Below, piece by piece: positions 1 to 13,013 of a stretch of 64,000 bases of DNA. Positions within the stretch are counted from its first letter, which is position 1; each line of letters opens with the position of its first letter. The DNA is taken from NCBI RefSeq assembly GCF_018320785.1, contig NC_054871.1, positions 15,496,339-15,560,338 on the forward strand, read 5' to 3'. The position numbers and the translations under genes were made by a program. Source of the stretch: Cheilinus undulatus. Lineage: Eukaryota > Chordata > Actinopteri > Labriformes > Labridae. The notes under the pieces are model-generated. The model made no database searches, was not told where the DNA came from, and worked only from the letters and a program-made list of their open reading frames with translations.

Positions 1-659
1 AGCAACCTAAGTTACAGTGTTACAGCTCATACATATAAGATAGGATGGTCACCACTTTTTTCACATCCATTTAAATGGATGAGAGGGAGGTTAGGAATAT
101 TTATCATAATACAGCTGTGCTGAGGTGTTTTTTTAATGTTTCTTCCACTCTGGCTCAAAGTCATTTCCAACACAAGCAATTTTGTTTCTGTTCCAAGAAT
201 AGTGTCTGATATTGAAATAATGTCCCAGTATCACTCCTTCAACAGAACACTTCCATTCTTCATTGTTTTATACCAGCAGACAAAGGCGTACCCATTATAA
301 TGCTGTCTGATGTATGAAAGTTGTTTATGGTGCAGACATTATAAATTATAAACCTGTAATAAATGTAAAGTGCTCTAAGTAAAGATCTTGTTTTTGACTG
401 CTTTGTGTACTTGATGTAAAGTGAGTTTAAAAAGGAGTACAGGTTAAATGAAATGTTGGATGAGTGTGAAACAAGCTGCCAAAACTGTAAAAAACAAAAC
501 AACTAAGCCATTCATTTTAAATTTAAAATTAAATTCTCAATCTAAATTTGATTCCAAACTCCACAGCTCATTTCTTTCTTCGTAAAAACTTTGAGTGAGT
601 TTTTAATAATGCATCAATTTTGATCGTATTCGGGCTAACAATAATAGTTAGGCTTATGT
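1..659. other. AT-rich gene-free sequence
   Basis: I see no coding exon, RNA gene or clear mobile element end here. The short open frames have no recognisable domain and AT-rich composition. Confidence 0.5.
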
Positions 660-1641
660 ACTGTTAGTAAAGGTCCAACGCTTTTTGTTTTCGTCCCGGG
701 GTCACGGCTCGGTCCACGTAGTCCCACGACGAATACGTCCGAACCATTAAAAAATAAAACAAATGTGTCAGTATTTATCCGCCAATCTTAGCGGCAGCAA
801 CGCTGGTTAGTGCGGTTGCTAACCGCTATTAAACCACCAACGAAGAAGAGGAAGTAGCCGTCATATTAAAACACTTGAAGAAGAAAAGTCTGCTCCCGGC
901 TTCTACCGCAAGAGTGGCGGAGCAGCATGAGCCGCTGCTTGTCTCTCCCTCTCTATTTATCTCTGCACCGTTTTTTTCTGTCTTTTTTTTTTAATCTCTG
1001 GATGTGAAAGCGGAGAGAGTCGAATTTATTACCGCCGCTAAAACATTTTAAAGGCTACACACGGACTGCAAAAGTGTATTTAAGCTCTGATCAGACTGAT
1101 TGTATCCTGTGTTTACATGAGCTAGTCTGGGGTCCTTCACTGACACACCAGTCAGGATTTTGCACAAAGAATCGCTGCACCAGCTTTTTTAAAATTCAAA
1201 ATTGTGTTACTGCACTCTTCATAGATTATAAATATTAGACATTGCTCTAAAATGTACTTACTTTATTTAGCAAATGTATTTTACTTTTTTGAACCAGGAG
1301 ATATCGGGCTGTTTTTTGGATTCTTTCCGTTTTGCATATTTTTTTGTTTTCCTCTTTTTTTTTTTTGGCTCATGTTTAATACCTCACAGACTGTACCAAC
1401 CATCACTGTTAGTTCTTAATAACACTAGAGGAACTAAGTATTGATCAGTTGATTCAAATTTATATAACATCTGAATGAAGTATTATCTGCACTGACATTA
1501 GTAAAAGAAACAACAATAATAGTAAATGAGGGAAATCTAGAATTATAAATCTTTTCTCTCTTATTAAACCTGAACTGATCGGTGACCCCCAAAACCGAGG
1601 CACGACCTGAACCGTGACCTCTGTGAACCGTTACACCCCTA
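660..1641. repeat. hAT-like DNA transposon remnant
   Basis: The right end, read on the minus strand from 1641, begins TAGGGGTGTAACGGTTCACA and continues into a CGGTTC-rich stretch. This is the terminal type common in teleost hAT elements. The left part (about 690-740) has related motifs (ggtcacggctcggtcc) in the opposite sense but no clean terminal repeat, so the left boundary is uncertain. The interior is locally richer in CpG than its surroundings. No transposase frame is recognisable. This is probably a non-autonomous or decayed copy. Confidence 0.5.
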
Positions 1642-1644
1642 TCT

Positions 1645-1870
1645 TTTAGCATTAGCACGTGTAAAGCATTAATAAAGCTAAGGTCTTTATGTGCAGAGAT
1701 GTATTAATGTGTTTCATTTAAAAGCATGGCTATTAATGCTGTACTGATAGTGAAGCATTCATAAAGCATTAGTAACCCCAAGCCCAGCTATGCCACTTAA
1801 CTAATGCATCAATAAAGTATTAACGATTTTGTTTATAATGACACATTTGTTAGTACTTAATGTTTCATAA
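1645..1870. repeat. degenerate AAAGCATTAATAAAGC-type repeat
   Basis: Several imperfect copies of a short unit resembling taaagcattaataaagc occur, for example near 1666, 1720, 1752 and 1803. It looks like a decayed minisatellite or the end of an interspersed repeat. No gene is seen. Confidence 0.4.
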
Positions 1871-2159
1871 AGGATGAGTGTTTGCATGATGAGAGGCACT
1901 TCTGGGTTGATTTTTAGGTGAACAAGTTTTAGCTGTTTCCCAGGAGGCTTAAAGTCTCACACCCTCTTCTTTTCCTGGTAATGGATTCATCAGAAGTGAA
2001 GATGAGTCAGCAGCTAATTGCTGTTGTTTGATGTAGAGGTGGGTGATGTCACTGTTCATACCTTTAATTTGCATCTATTTTTGGGCATTCGAGTGCAAAC
2101 TAATAATGCTCGCTGTCTGATTCACCGTGCATTTATATTACCAGAGGTTTCACTGGACA

Positions 2160-2990
2160 TACACTATATGGACAAAAGTATTCAGCCACTTGACCATTAC
2201 AACAACAGGGACTGTGATGACATTGTATTCAAATACATATACATTAATACGGCGTTTGCCCCTCTTTTATTGCTGTGACAGCTTCCACTTATCTTGGAAG
2301 GGTTTCCACAAGATTTTGGAGTGTTTTGTTGGAATTTGTGCCTATTCATTCTGTAGGGCATTTATGAGGTCAGGCATTGAGGTTGGATGAGAAGGCCTGG
2401 CTCACAATCTTCATACCAGTTCATCCCCAAGATGTTTAATGAGGCCAGTCAAGTTCTTCCACACCAAACTCATCTAACCATGTCTTTACAGTCCTTGCTT
2501 TGTGCACTGGGGTGCTGTCATGTTGGAATAGAAAAGGGCCTTCCCCAAACTGTTGCTACAAAGTTGGAAACATAGCACTGTCCAGAATGTCTTGGTATGC
2601 TGTAGCTTTAAGATTGTCCTTCACTGGAGATCAGAGGCCTAGCTTAAACTCTGTAAACAGCCCCAAACCATTATCCCTCCTCCACCAAACTTCACAGTTG
2701 GCACATTACAGTCAGGCAGGTAACCAAGACCCACCCATCTGACAGCTTAAAAGAAAAGCATGATTCATCATTCCACAGAATACATTTCCATTGCTTCACA
2801 GTTCAGTATTAGTGTGCTTTACACCACTTCATCTGAGGCTCGGTATTGGGCTTTGTGATGTGAGTCTCTCCATGAAAACCCATTCCATGAAGCTTGTGCC
2901 ACACAGTTTTTGTGCTTACATTAATGCCAGTGGAAGTTCAGAGCACTTTAGTGACTTCTGCACTATGCCCCAAAGTAGTCGATTTTGAGG
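2160..2990 (-). mobile_element. Tc1/mariner-like transposon fragment
   Basis: The segment begins at a TA dinucleotide followed by acactatatggacaaaagta, the terminal sequence of a widespread teleost Tc1-like family. Read on the minus strand, it carries stretches resembling the C-terminal part of a Tc1-type transposase, broken by stops. The opposite terminal repeat is not found; similarity fades near 2990, before an A-run at 3000-3012. It is therefore truncated and inactive. The short + strand frames at 2018-2988 are shadows of this element. Confidence 0.75.
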
Positions 2991-3302
2991 GCCCTGCTAA
3001 AAAAAAAAAACAACATAAAAATGTCGTACTTGTAGCCCAACTGACATAAACATTTAAACACTTTATACACACACTGCTGTGTGTAAAATACCAGTCAGAA
3101 TTTCAATACATTTGAACTTTTTCTTCATTTTCTTAAATAAATCATCATCTGGAACCACACAGTTTTCTTTCTATGGTCTTTTTCAAAACAACTAGTGCCA
3201 AATATAAATCTTAATACTGAATTCTTTTACTCTATTTTGCAACTTTAAGCAGTTAATGTTAACCTATTGATCTACAAAATGTTGCTTTTACAATAATTAG
3301 GG

Positions 3303-3916
3303 CAGCAATTTTCAAAGTGTGAGGCAAACCCTCCCCTGGGGGGTACCACAGGATTTAAGGGGAGGCATGGAACTATAAAGTAGAAAAAGGTGAAGCAAAT
3401 TTAAGCACATTGCTTTTAAGGGACTGTACTAGAGTCGACTAAAGGGTTTTACTGCATTGGTCCTGATGATGCTAAATGGCCACAGTGTTTAACTAGCAAG
3501 TTCCTGAAGGTCATTGAGACATTTAATGCTATAAACACTAAGACAGTCTCTGCAAGTGCAAAATTTTGACACTGATGGTGATCAAAAGCGAGCACCAGAA
3601 AAAGCTGAAGGTGGAGGATGATCTGCTGTCAACTGCACAGATGCAAACTCATAGTTTCCACTAAATTAGATCATATAGAGCATGAGCTCAGGTAATAAGT
3701 TCATTACTGAAACCAAGTTACTGATTGTCAGGGAAAGATGGATGTTTAAAACACATGCAAACCACAATATCAAAATGTTAAGATAAAATAAAAATGCTTA
3801 AAGATGAGACAAATATCTGGGAATATATAGTAGTTATAAAAATCATATTTTTTGGGTCCATGGTATAAATTATTTTCTCTTGGGTGAGGCTCACTTTCCC
3901 ACACTTTGAAAACCAG
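3303..3916. mobile_element. non-autonomous hAT (Charlie-type) element
   Basis: The ends form an imperfect inverted repeat. The left end reads CAGCAATTTTCAAAGTGTGA at 3304. The right end, reverse-complemented, reads CTACTGGTTTTCAAAGTGTG. The core TTTTCAAAGTGTG is typical of hAT-Charlie elements. No clear 8-bp target duplication and no transposase frame are seen, so this is an old internal-deletion derivative. Confidence 0.6.
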
Positions 3917-5289
3917 TAGCCCCTGGATTAGAGCTTGGGGACAGTACCTTTCTGCAGTAGAACTGCATCATTTCACCCAAATATTTTACAGATTTGTTCC
4001 CATTTTAAATCTAAATATTTATTTCAGATGGCCTAAAAATAGCACAACTAACTGCCTGAAAACCAAAAATTATGCAAAGGAGCATTTCTCTGGACCCACT
4101 CTGTGCATTAAAGTTTCATTTTTTTTCTTTAATACCTCAAAATAAGATAGTTTCACACCAATGTGAAAATCAAAACATTTACATCATGATTTAAATTTCA
4201 CATTTATAGTCTTGAAAACAATGCATTTTTAATTTTCAATCATTTTTGTTCACTGAAACATCAGTAAAACTATACAGTGTTAAATAGTGTCAACCTGGTT
4301 GGATATTTGGAGATTCTTTTGTTGCAAATTAAGGAAATATCCTATTTAACTGTATCAAAAAACTCTTAAGTAGCTACTTAGTACTCAAAAAACTTTAAAT
4401 GAATTACCCTTACTTATGCTTAAATTGATCTATAGATACTCGAATACAATAATCTTACTCTCTTTGCACCTCTAGTTTACAGTCTGTCATTTATTCCTTT
4501 CAAAGCTACTCTCAGAGCTTGTTTACATAAGGCTATCATCATAACACTGAAAGCATGGCTACAGCTGAACAGCCAGGGGAAAAAACATTGATTCTGACCT
4601 GTGCATTTTCTAAAATATTTTTGACCTTAATAGAAAGGTTATGAAGTCGAGAAATGTGGAGAATAACTCATAAAGATTAAGAAAGAGGTGGTCAGAGAAT
4701 CAAACCCTGTGGTAAAGAGAAAAAGAAGACCGCCTTAAAGCACCTTTCCTTTACATTCAAAGAATCCAGCCTGCCTTATCATAGCTGAGCTGCCACTGAC
4801 ATACTTTCAGGTCATTTCACCCACTCAGAAATCTCAGCTATTTTACCGCCAATCCAGTTTGCTTGTGCTGCTCTTTGAAAGGCTGCATTATTGACTCTCA
4901 TTCTCATTTGTTAAAGAGTCAGGGGAAGAATTTTTACAAGATCTGAGACTAAAGCTTAAAGGGACGGTTTAAATAAACAAGTGTAGTTGACAGTAGTCAG
5001 ATAACAGCCAGCATGGTGCCTGTTTTTAGGAGTAACCGGAAACTAAGCTACATATGTGCTGAAAACAGGATCAAAAGAAAAATATTTTAAGCAAACAGCC
5101 TATGCAGCCATTTAGAGTCACCAGTCAAACCCACAGATGAAGACAAAGATATTTAGAGTTGTGGCTGTCCCTTTATTTTACCACTGTACTACTCTCAAGT
5201 TTAAGCCCAGTCACAGAGCTCTTCTTTTACACTCATTTGTCCTTTGAGAACAGAAAACATATCTTAGATTGTTCCCTTAAAGCTACAAT
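3917..5289. other. gene-free sequence, nothing recognised
   Basis: AT-rich sequence without recognisable exons, RNA genes or repeat termini. Open frames here (3906-4145, 5159-5359) have no domain character. Confidence 0.45.
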
Positions 5290-5930
5290 AAGTAGAATTT
5301 CTATGACTGAAATGTCCATACGTCCCAAAAAGATGGAGCACCATGTAAAACGTGAATAAAACAGAACGCAATGATTTCAAATGTAATAACATTTTATTCA
5401 CAATAGAACATAACCAACATGTAAGATGTTGAAACCGAGGCATTCCACAATTTCATGTAAAACATTAGCTCGTTTTGAATTTGATGACGGCAACACATCT
5501 CACAAAAGTAGGGATAGGGCCACGTTTACCTTTATATAGCATCCTCTCTTCTTTTAACAACAGTCTGTAAACGTCTGGGAAGTGGAGCAGTCCTTGGTCT
5601 TCTTTGCTGGATTTATAATTTGCCAAATGTTTTCTAATGGTGAAAGGTCTGGACTGCAGGCAGGCCAGTTCAGCACCTGGACTCTTCTGCTGTGAAGCCA
5701 TGCTGTTGTGATGGATGTGTTATGTAGTTTAGAATTATCTTGCTAAAATATTTAAGGCCTTCCCTGAAAGAGACATTGTCTGGATGGGAGCACATGTTGT
5801 CTATGTGCTTTTCAGCATTGATAGCACCTTTCCAGGTGTGTAATGGCACGACAAACTGTGATGACAGACAAGATTTCTGGAAATGTTCCTGAGCCCATGC
5901 ATTGATTTCCATTACAGATGAATGCCTGTT
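5290..5930 (-). repeat. probable DNA-transposon remnant, unclassified
   Basis: This stretch resembles an interspersed teleost repeat in texture: two adjoining minus-strand frames (5465-5701 and 5670-5912) overlap in different frames, as in a decayed transposase. I cannot assign the superfamily with confidence and see no terminal inverted repeats. Similarity to a known family is from memory only. Confidence 0.45.
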
Positions 5931-8025
5931 TTTTAACCCTTTAAAGCCAATCGTATCATATTTGATTTACAGTTTAGTGACACCTGTCTAATCAGCATGA
6001 CCAATAATACCCTTAAAAACCTTTTGTATACAATCTAAAAAATGATTTAAAAAAAATGCCCTCTGGTGGATTATTAGCTGCTGAAAACGCCTCATATCAA
6101 ATGTGACGCAAAAAAAAAAAAAAAATTCTGAATTTTCTGTCTGTTATTTGAGGAATCAGCCTTTACAGGGTTAATGTAGTGCTACCTATAGAGCTTTCTA
6201 ACCTGAGTGTGATGTCAAAAGAGGTGACCTGCTGACTCCCATGGAGGGGAATGTCACTTTTCAAGCTTACCAATCCAAACAGTGAAAGACACATCAGATA
6301 AGGAGGAAATATTTATAATGTGTTCACTAATTCTTCGTAAGACGTCGGTATTTACTTGGCATGACTTCTTGAAGTGATAGTTTCCATTTGGCTTGCTGGC
6401 CGCACCTGTATCAATGTTAAAAACCACAGATGCATCACTGTCAGTGCACGCTGTTGTGTTCACCTGTTTTTGGTTCAGGTTCTGCAGCATTGTTTGGCCT
6501 CACTTGTTCAACATAAATGCTGTGCCACTCCCCATAGATGGAATATTCTTTTACAGCTTTCTGAGGTGACAACAAGGCTTTACACTTCGTCTGGTAAGAC
6601 TTTTAGATTTGCTTGAAAAAACATCAGATGTTTAAATTGAAACTTAAGGTTAGACAAGAGCTTAAACCTATGTTATCTCACTAAGACTTACACAATTTAG
6701 ACAAAATGGAGCTTAGAAAGGGTCATATATGATAACTAGCTTTTTTCTCCATCAGACAGCTTTGTTTGGTTCTAAGATTTATTGCTAAAGTTAGGTGTAA
6801 AAATTTAAAACACATTAAAGTTTCAGAATTTGAAATGCTAAAATGAACACTAAGGTGTGTTTTAACATCATGGCCCTGCTGAGCCAGTGGCCTATTTAAA
6901 GCTAATGTGGGTCACTAAGTTTCGCCTGTCACTACAGCGTCTTACTCCACTGCTCATGTTTTTATTTAAAGTGACAATAGATGGAAGATTGTTGTAACAT
7001 AGATAACTATGACAAGGAGAACTGCTGTGATTCTGAGAGATCTGCTGGAGTTGAAAGATGGAGATTCTACCAAGATTTCTAACAAAGCAGGAAATAAAAC
7101 ATAACGTAGGCGTTGCTGCTGCTCATGCTGACTACATGTTGGAATAAAGATTATTTTTGGGTGGAATAGAGCATCCAAATTTCTAAAGTCACATTTTTAA
7201 ACACTTAAAACAGGAAAGTAGCAGCCCCTCTGAACCATTTTTCATTTTATAGTTTTTGGTATTGGGATACGATTTTTGACTCTGATAGCTATCTATCATT
7301 TTTAAAAAAATTTTATCAATTTATTTATTTTTTATCGCTGCCGTTGGGCCAAAACTTTGAAGCTCTAAAATCACTACTTTTCAGTGAATTAAAAAAAGCT
7401 GTACTTTAACATTATATTGTGATCGTCAGCATCTTTATGACCATTTTCTTTGGCTTAAAAATGTTTAAAACCCACTGACAGATGTAAGGACCGACTGATA
7501 GCACTGATTTATGAAAAACACTTCAGTGTTATGTTTGTCAATTTATCTGTTTTGCTCCAAGAATAGAAATACAAAGCACATAAAAACAATATCAAATCAT
7601 GAGACTGGGTGTGGTAGAAACCTGTAAATGGCTTATGTAAGAACCACACCCATTAAATGGATTAAAAAAATCACGAGTAACTAAATATCACACATTAAGT
7701 GCAGAAATTTAGTATGAATACGATTTTTTAAATGGAAACAGACAGAGGATGTGGCTGAATCAAGAATGGCTGAAAATTTCTTGATGGGATTTCTTCCCTA
7801 TCAACTATAATAAATAGGTGAAGTAATTTGTGTTGGATTTTTTTCTTAAACACAAATGCTGGTTAAAATGTCTTTTTATTTCAAGGCACTATAAGCACCA
7901 TTATGGAGCAGACCGTCCAACGCAGAGCAAATTCAAGTGCTTTTCAGAGTTAAAAAAAGGAACATTTCAAACTTAAAAGACAACAGAACAACATTAGAAT
8001 ATAACATAAGAATCAAAGAAGTTGG
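5931..8025. other. gene-free sequence with one dispersed repeat patch
   Basis: No exon or RNA gene is recognised. At about 7468-7506 the sequence cccactgacagatgtaagg and what follows it closely match the segment at about 34703-34738, inside the second hAT element (33677-35024). Part of 6.9-7.5 kb is therefore probably an old copy of the same repeat family. The rest is AT-rich and featureless. Confidence 0.45.
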
Positions 8026-8570
8026 AATCAAGATTATAATAGTTTTGTATTTTTCATTAGTTTTCATCTTTATCTAATTTTAAGTTTAGTCTTGGTTAGT
8101 CTTTCCTGCTGTCTGTTTAGTTTAGTTTAGTTTTAATTTTGCAAAAATGCTTTGTTTTAGTTCAGTTTTTATTAGTTTTAGTTTGTTTTTATACTTGGGA
8201 TACCTGTCAGGGCAGAGATCCAAAAGAGATTTTCACTTTTCCCTTTAATAATTCATTTTTAATATTTGTATACAACTCAAGACTAAAACTCCCATTGTGT
8301 GACGTCATCTTCAATCAAATCAGGTGCTTTTGCTCTCTGCAGGCTTGGGTGTTCATGTCAGTCTGCTAGAGTCAAAGACTAAAACTAAGGAGATTTTGTC
8401 CCTAATTTTATTTCATTTTAGTTAGTTTTGTGAGCACACAATACAGTTTTAGTTAGTTTTAATCTTATTTGAAAAGCTTAGTTTTTATTTAGTTTCAGTT
8501 AACTGAAATGATTCTTACATTTTAGTTTTATTCAGTTTGTTTTAGTCAACTATAATAGCCTTGGTTGGGA
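8026..8570. repeat. TTTAGTT-rich MITE
   Basis: The block is dominated by ttttagtttagtt motifs and has imperfect inverted ends. The left end reads caagattataatagttttgt. The right end reads, on the minus strand, caaggctattatagttgact. This is the form of a MITE common in fish genomes. No coding content is present apart from low-complexity frames. Confidence 0.55.
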
Positions 8571-8784
8571 TTCAGCAAAAATAAGAAAATGTTAATCACT
8601 TGTACTTAAAAAACATACTAAATAAATACAAGAGTTGTTTAAAGAAGCTAAGAGAAGTTTGAACTTGATGGGAATGCAGCCGTGAATAAAAACATATAAA
8701 GACCTGTTCTAATGGAGCTAACAGATGCATAAAAGGCCCGTATTCTCTGGAAGTTTTTCAAAATTTTAGGAACGTAGAAACAAG

Positions 8785-9275
8785 TGCTGTAAAGATTAAT
8801 CAAGTTATTTGCAGTTAATCAACGTCCACAATGGGCGCATGATTAAAACGATTAGTGCCTTTTCTAAATGCTTTGTTTCATCCACATCTGTGTCTCTACA
8901 GCCACAGTGATGTAAAATAAGTTCATCACTCCCTAACGTCTGATTTCACTTTAAAGAAACTCACACAGCTCAGTGGACAAGCCAGAAGTCATCTGAGTTT
9001 AGTAATCAAACATTTATCTTTTTAGTGATGTGTTATTTCCTTTAAGATCCTTGAAAAAATCTTTTTTATGTGGTTAAATTTATGTTATAATTTTCGATCT
9101 ACCTATAAAAGCAGGTCTGCATCCAAACAGGAAGTCAATTACCCCTAATTTAAGACATTAGGAAAGCCGCAAAAGTCAGAAAAACAATTCTGAATGCATA
9201 ATAGTGGAATTTTAAAAGGCATTAAAAAGAGTGAGATTAATCATGATTAACTACAGAAATTATTAGATTAATTGC
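8785..9275. repeat. ATTAATC-rich interspersed repeat
   Basis: The left side reads agtgctgtaaagattaatca. The right side reads gattaatcatgattaactac and ends in an ATTAATTGCAATT stretch. Inverted ATTAATC motifs at both sides suggest a decayed hAT-type MITE, but the right terminus is not intact. Confidence 0.35.
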
Positions 9276-9289
9276 AATTCAGTCCAGTT

Positions 9290-9670
9290 TCTTGGACTAG
9301 CAAGTAAACCTGTCCCAGAGGACCTCATAGAGAGGGGGTCTCATTAAGCAGATAGGTATCTGGGCCATTTAAACCTTTATTTACTAACAGCAGGATTTTA
9401 AAAATCTATCCTTTGACTCAAAGGAAGCCAGTATAAAGATCTGAGGACTGCTGTAACGTCATCTACTCTCTTGGTGTTGGTTGGGGATTTTTTTGTTGGT
9501 TCTATATTTTCTGTGGGTTTTGTTTTTTTTTTCTTTTTGGTTGTTTTCATTTCTTTATTTTTTCTTCTAATGTGTTTCTTTTACTCTTTGTCAGGATGTT
9601 CTGAAGTTTTATGTGCAGGACTTTGAAATGCCTCGTCACTGAAATGTGCTCATGAATAAAGCTGCCATGC
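9290..9670. repeat. possible interspersed repeat before gene 1
   Basis: The section around 9420-9470 (aaggaagccagtataaagat and following) resembles a dispersed fish repeat. Assignment rests on memory and is weak. From 9670 to 10267 I see nothing beyond AT-rich sequence. A non-coding first exon for gene 1 was looked for here and not found. Confidence 0.3.
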
Positions 9671-10300
9671 CTTTAATTAAAAAACAAAAACATTAATATA
9701 TACTGTCAACAATAATACATGGGAGCAAGTGTTGCTTTCAGGACAGCTGCATATCTGCAGACACCATATTAGATAGGCTCTTCCTGCTTTCCCCTTCTAC
9801 AGTTTTGGCAGATGGCCAACATAAATCTGGTTCTGCTCATTGCTGAGTTTTTGGTGGTTAATGTTGGGTCTATGATTTTTTTAGGCTTTATGGCAAAGTT
9901 TCACTGAAGGATAAGGGGAATATTTGAAGAAATTTGGCATATGTTTTTATGGGATACTTAAAGGCTGGTGTCTTATCAGGTCCCACTTTCAGTGTGACAT
10001 TCTGATGCCTTGTGTGAAGCACTTTGAATTAACTAAAGAAAAATAAACAAATTATTAGAATTTTAAATGCATTTATCCCAGAATTTCTGTATACAAATAC
10101 TCTATTAGATAGGATGAAGAGTGAACTCAAGATTCAAATACTTTTTTGCATGAATAATTTCATTTTAAAGCCACAAGATGGTGCAAATTCCCATAAAATC
10201 ATCCTGCTCGCTTAAATGCATGTTATTTAGATTTTCTTGTGTTAATCTCATATTTTCGTGTTTTCAGGTTAATTTTGTGCGTCTGTGCAAAAGAATCCAA

Positions 10301-11991
10301 ATGGCCGTCACTGTTCAGCCCCTGACAGACTGGAACACCGGCCTCTTTGACTGTTGTGACGACGTTAGCACATGTAAGAGTCAACACCACTACTTTCAAT
10401 CACATTTATTAATAATTGAATCTGTTATATAAAAAGCTTTTCCTTATTTAATTTGTCATTTATGTTAGTAGTTACTACTCTAATAGGATGTTTGTGTCTT
10501 TAGGCTGCTATGGGTTCTGGTGCTGCCCCTGCCTCGCCTGCACCGTCTCAGGGAGATTTGGAGAGAACCGCTGTCTCCCCTTATGTGACATATGCAGCCC
10601 TGCTGTAGTATCAGCCCTGGGGATTCCTCTGTGTGCGCCCCCTGCTGCTCTGTCTCTGAGGGCAGCCATTCGACACAGACACGCCATCAAGGTAAAATAA
10701 ACCATTTTATTAAGCCCTCTTCACTGTGCTACAACCTGAAATAGAAGGCCTCTTTGACATTACTGCTGCTTGATTTAAGAGCAAGAGCAGTCCAAGCAAA
10801 CATCTGGTGAATGCACGTTAGTCCTGAGCAGGTCAGTCCACAGATTTGACCTGAACCCTAACAAACCCAGAGAACTGGCCCCCATCAGTAGTGATGGATC
10901 AATCATATTGTGTGTGTGTTGGATCAGTAGCATTGGTGCTAGCATCCTGGCTAACAGCTCCCTCATGCTGGAGCTGGTAAGTGCGTCAAGCTATTATTGT
11001 GTTCTGATGTTAAAATAATTTGTTTATGGCACTTCTTAACCCTTTTAACCACTTTTCCACCCATTTTTGCCACTGTTATTTGCCGCCTTTTATCAATTAT
11101 GCTGACTTTTTTTTACATGCTTTTTCCTCTTTTTACCCATTTTGCCACATTTTTAACCTCTTTCCATCAGTTTTTCTCTCACCCATTTTTGACATTTTTA
11201 ACACATTTTTGCCAGTTTTACCCATTTTGCTAAAATTCCAATTCACTACTTTTAACCACTTTTAACCACTTTTTGTCACTTTAAACAAATTTGTCAATAT
11301 TTGCCTATTTTTACGTCTGTTAACCCATTTTTTGCCAATTAAAATCTCAGTTTGCCACCTTTACTACCCATTCTTGTAACATTTAAAACCATTTGGCCAG
11401 TTTTTGAACCATTTCTAACATTTTTTCTGCTTGTTATTTCCACTTTCCACCTATTGTGACCTCTGTTAACCCAATTTTTCCTACTATTTACCACCTTTTA
11501 TGCCAATGTTGACAGAATGTAATTATTTGTTCTGCCAGTTTGTGCCAATTTAAACCCATTTTGCCATTTGTCATTCCTTTTCACTACTTTGTCCTGCTTA
11601 TTTTGCCACTTTTAACCCATTTTTGCCACTTCCTGCAGATTTTTTACCTCTTTTAACCCATTTTTGCCACTTTGAACCCTGGTACCATAATGAGATTTGT
11701 GCTTCCCCTCTAACATAATTTGACATAATTTATTAGACAATGCCTGATAAATCCAGTACAATGCTCCTAAATGTTAAACCTGCCCCTCCACAGGGTACTC
11801 TCTGTAAGGACATCGCCACCTCCTGTTTCTGCTCATGGTGCTCCTGGTGTCAGATGAACCGTGAGCTTAAATACCGCAAGAAAAACACAGCTGTGGTCGT
11901 CAATGTGCAGCCTCCTCCAGTGATGATGGCTCCTGGAAACGCTCCTCCTGCTGGTTTTGTGAACCAGCCAGTCGTTATGGCTAGATACTGA
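10301..11991 (+). CDS. PLAC8/cornifelin-like gene 1
   Basis: Three coding exons: 10301-10373, 10504-10691 and 11794-11991, all with GT-AG introns (130 bp and about 1.1 kb). The first coding exon has a 33-base 5' leader after the acceptor at 10267. They encode 152 residues. The N-terminus has the family pattern 'DWNTGLFDCC' (residues 10-19), then the cysteine-rich core CCYGFWCCPCLACTVSG (25-41), a second cluster CLPLCDIC, a small hydrophobic stretch, and CFCSWCSWCQMNRELKYRKK, followed by a proline-rich tail. PLAC8-family proteins are small and cysteine-rich, with varied reported roles (epidermal envelope, immune cells, metal handling); the role here is unknown. Poly(A) signal AATAAA lies at 12212. 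The ATG is the first in frame after the acceptor. Relation to mammalian PLAC8 versus CNFN is not resolved by eye. Confidence 0.9.
10992..11690. repeat. degenerate TTTTAACCCATTTTTGCCAC minisatellite
   Basis: Intron 2 of gene 1 is filled by imperfect tandem copies of a unit close to ttttaacccatttttgccac, roughly 20-22 bases and pyrimidine-rich. The array stops just before the duplication breakpoint at about 11694. The reverse-complement form of the same unit occurs at 15010-15360 and 29310-30000. Long open frames in it are composition artefacts. Confidence 0.75.
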
Positions 11992-12217
11992 GTTATCTGG
12001 CCTCTGATTGGTCCGCCCTGGGAAGGAAATATGAAGAGACATGGGTGAACTGTATCTGATAGTTGGTATACATGGTTTGTTAGTTTTTCTTTTTACATCA
12101 ATAATCTCTTTATTAAACTGAACTGATGTTAGTGACTAACATGTCAATTCTCTGCACTATACCAGGTTTACATGTATGTTGAAGAAATGATCATTATGGC
12201 TGTCAGTGATGAATAAA

Positions 12218-13013
12218 TGATACATACAGCACTGTGTCAGTGAGTTGACTCTGAAAATCTATACGGAATATATAAATCACAACAAAACAATAAGAAAACA
12301 CAATGATAATAAAGAAAACATTAAAAAAAAGAAAACAGAATTCAGGGCCACCATACTTTACTCATGTAGATCACCCATAACAGAGAACTGGGATGAATTT
12401 CTCTTCTCGGATTATTTTCTCTGTTTTTAGATGTAGTATTAAAGGCTTGCAGTAGATGGTGACAGAGTCAATATTTAAATTCACCAAAGAAAACATGAGT
12501 TGAAAAAAAAGTTTCATGGTTCACATCCTTAAACTAGAGTTAGATATTTGTAGATGAAGTATATTCATCGTAATACTTTCCTACTGATAATAATTTAAAA
12601 GTGTAAAAGGTCACTTTTAGCCCTGGGGTATAAATACTCATGATTTTGGAACATTTGGTCATGTGTAATTTTTCACACACTGGGACAACAGCTCAGCGGT
12701 CACCTGATAGTAACAATTACACTGCATAAAACTGGATCAAGGTACTGCTACTGACACCAACATCAAGTTTAAACAGTTGTGCAGAATTATAACTACCTCA
12801 TAATGATAACTACCATGGGGGTTATTAATATTCTTAACAAGGAAAAAAGTTTCAGAGTTGTAAATGATTTTATTTAATTCTATTCTCCCAATCATCTCAA
12901 AACCAATGCTATTTTATTTACATGGCACTGAATCTTTAGGGTTTTTTACACTTTTCATGCCTGCACTCATGGTTTGTGACGAGTAGTGGTGGCTCCTCAC
13001 TCTGTCAGCAAAA
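12218..13013. other. gene 1 downstream flank, duplicated, no other feature
   Basis: This matches about 26705-27510 in unit 2 nearly base for base. No exon, RNA gene or element is recognised; the match reflects recent duplication only. Confidence 0.6.

Noticed and set aside
1-10267. Non-coding first exon for gene 1 of the CTCAG/gtaag type
   Set aside because: No matching donor context was found in this stretch; it may be outside the window or lost.
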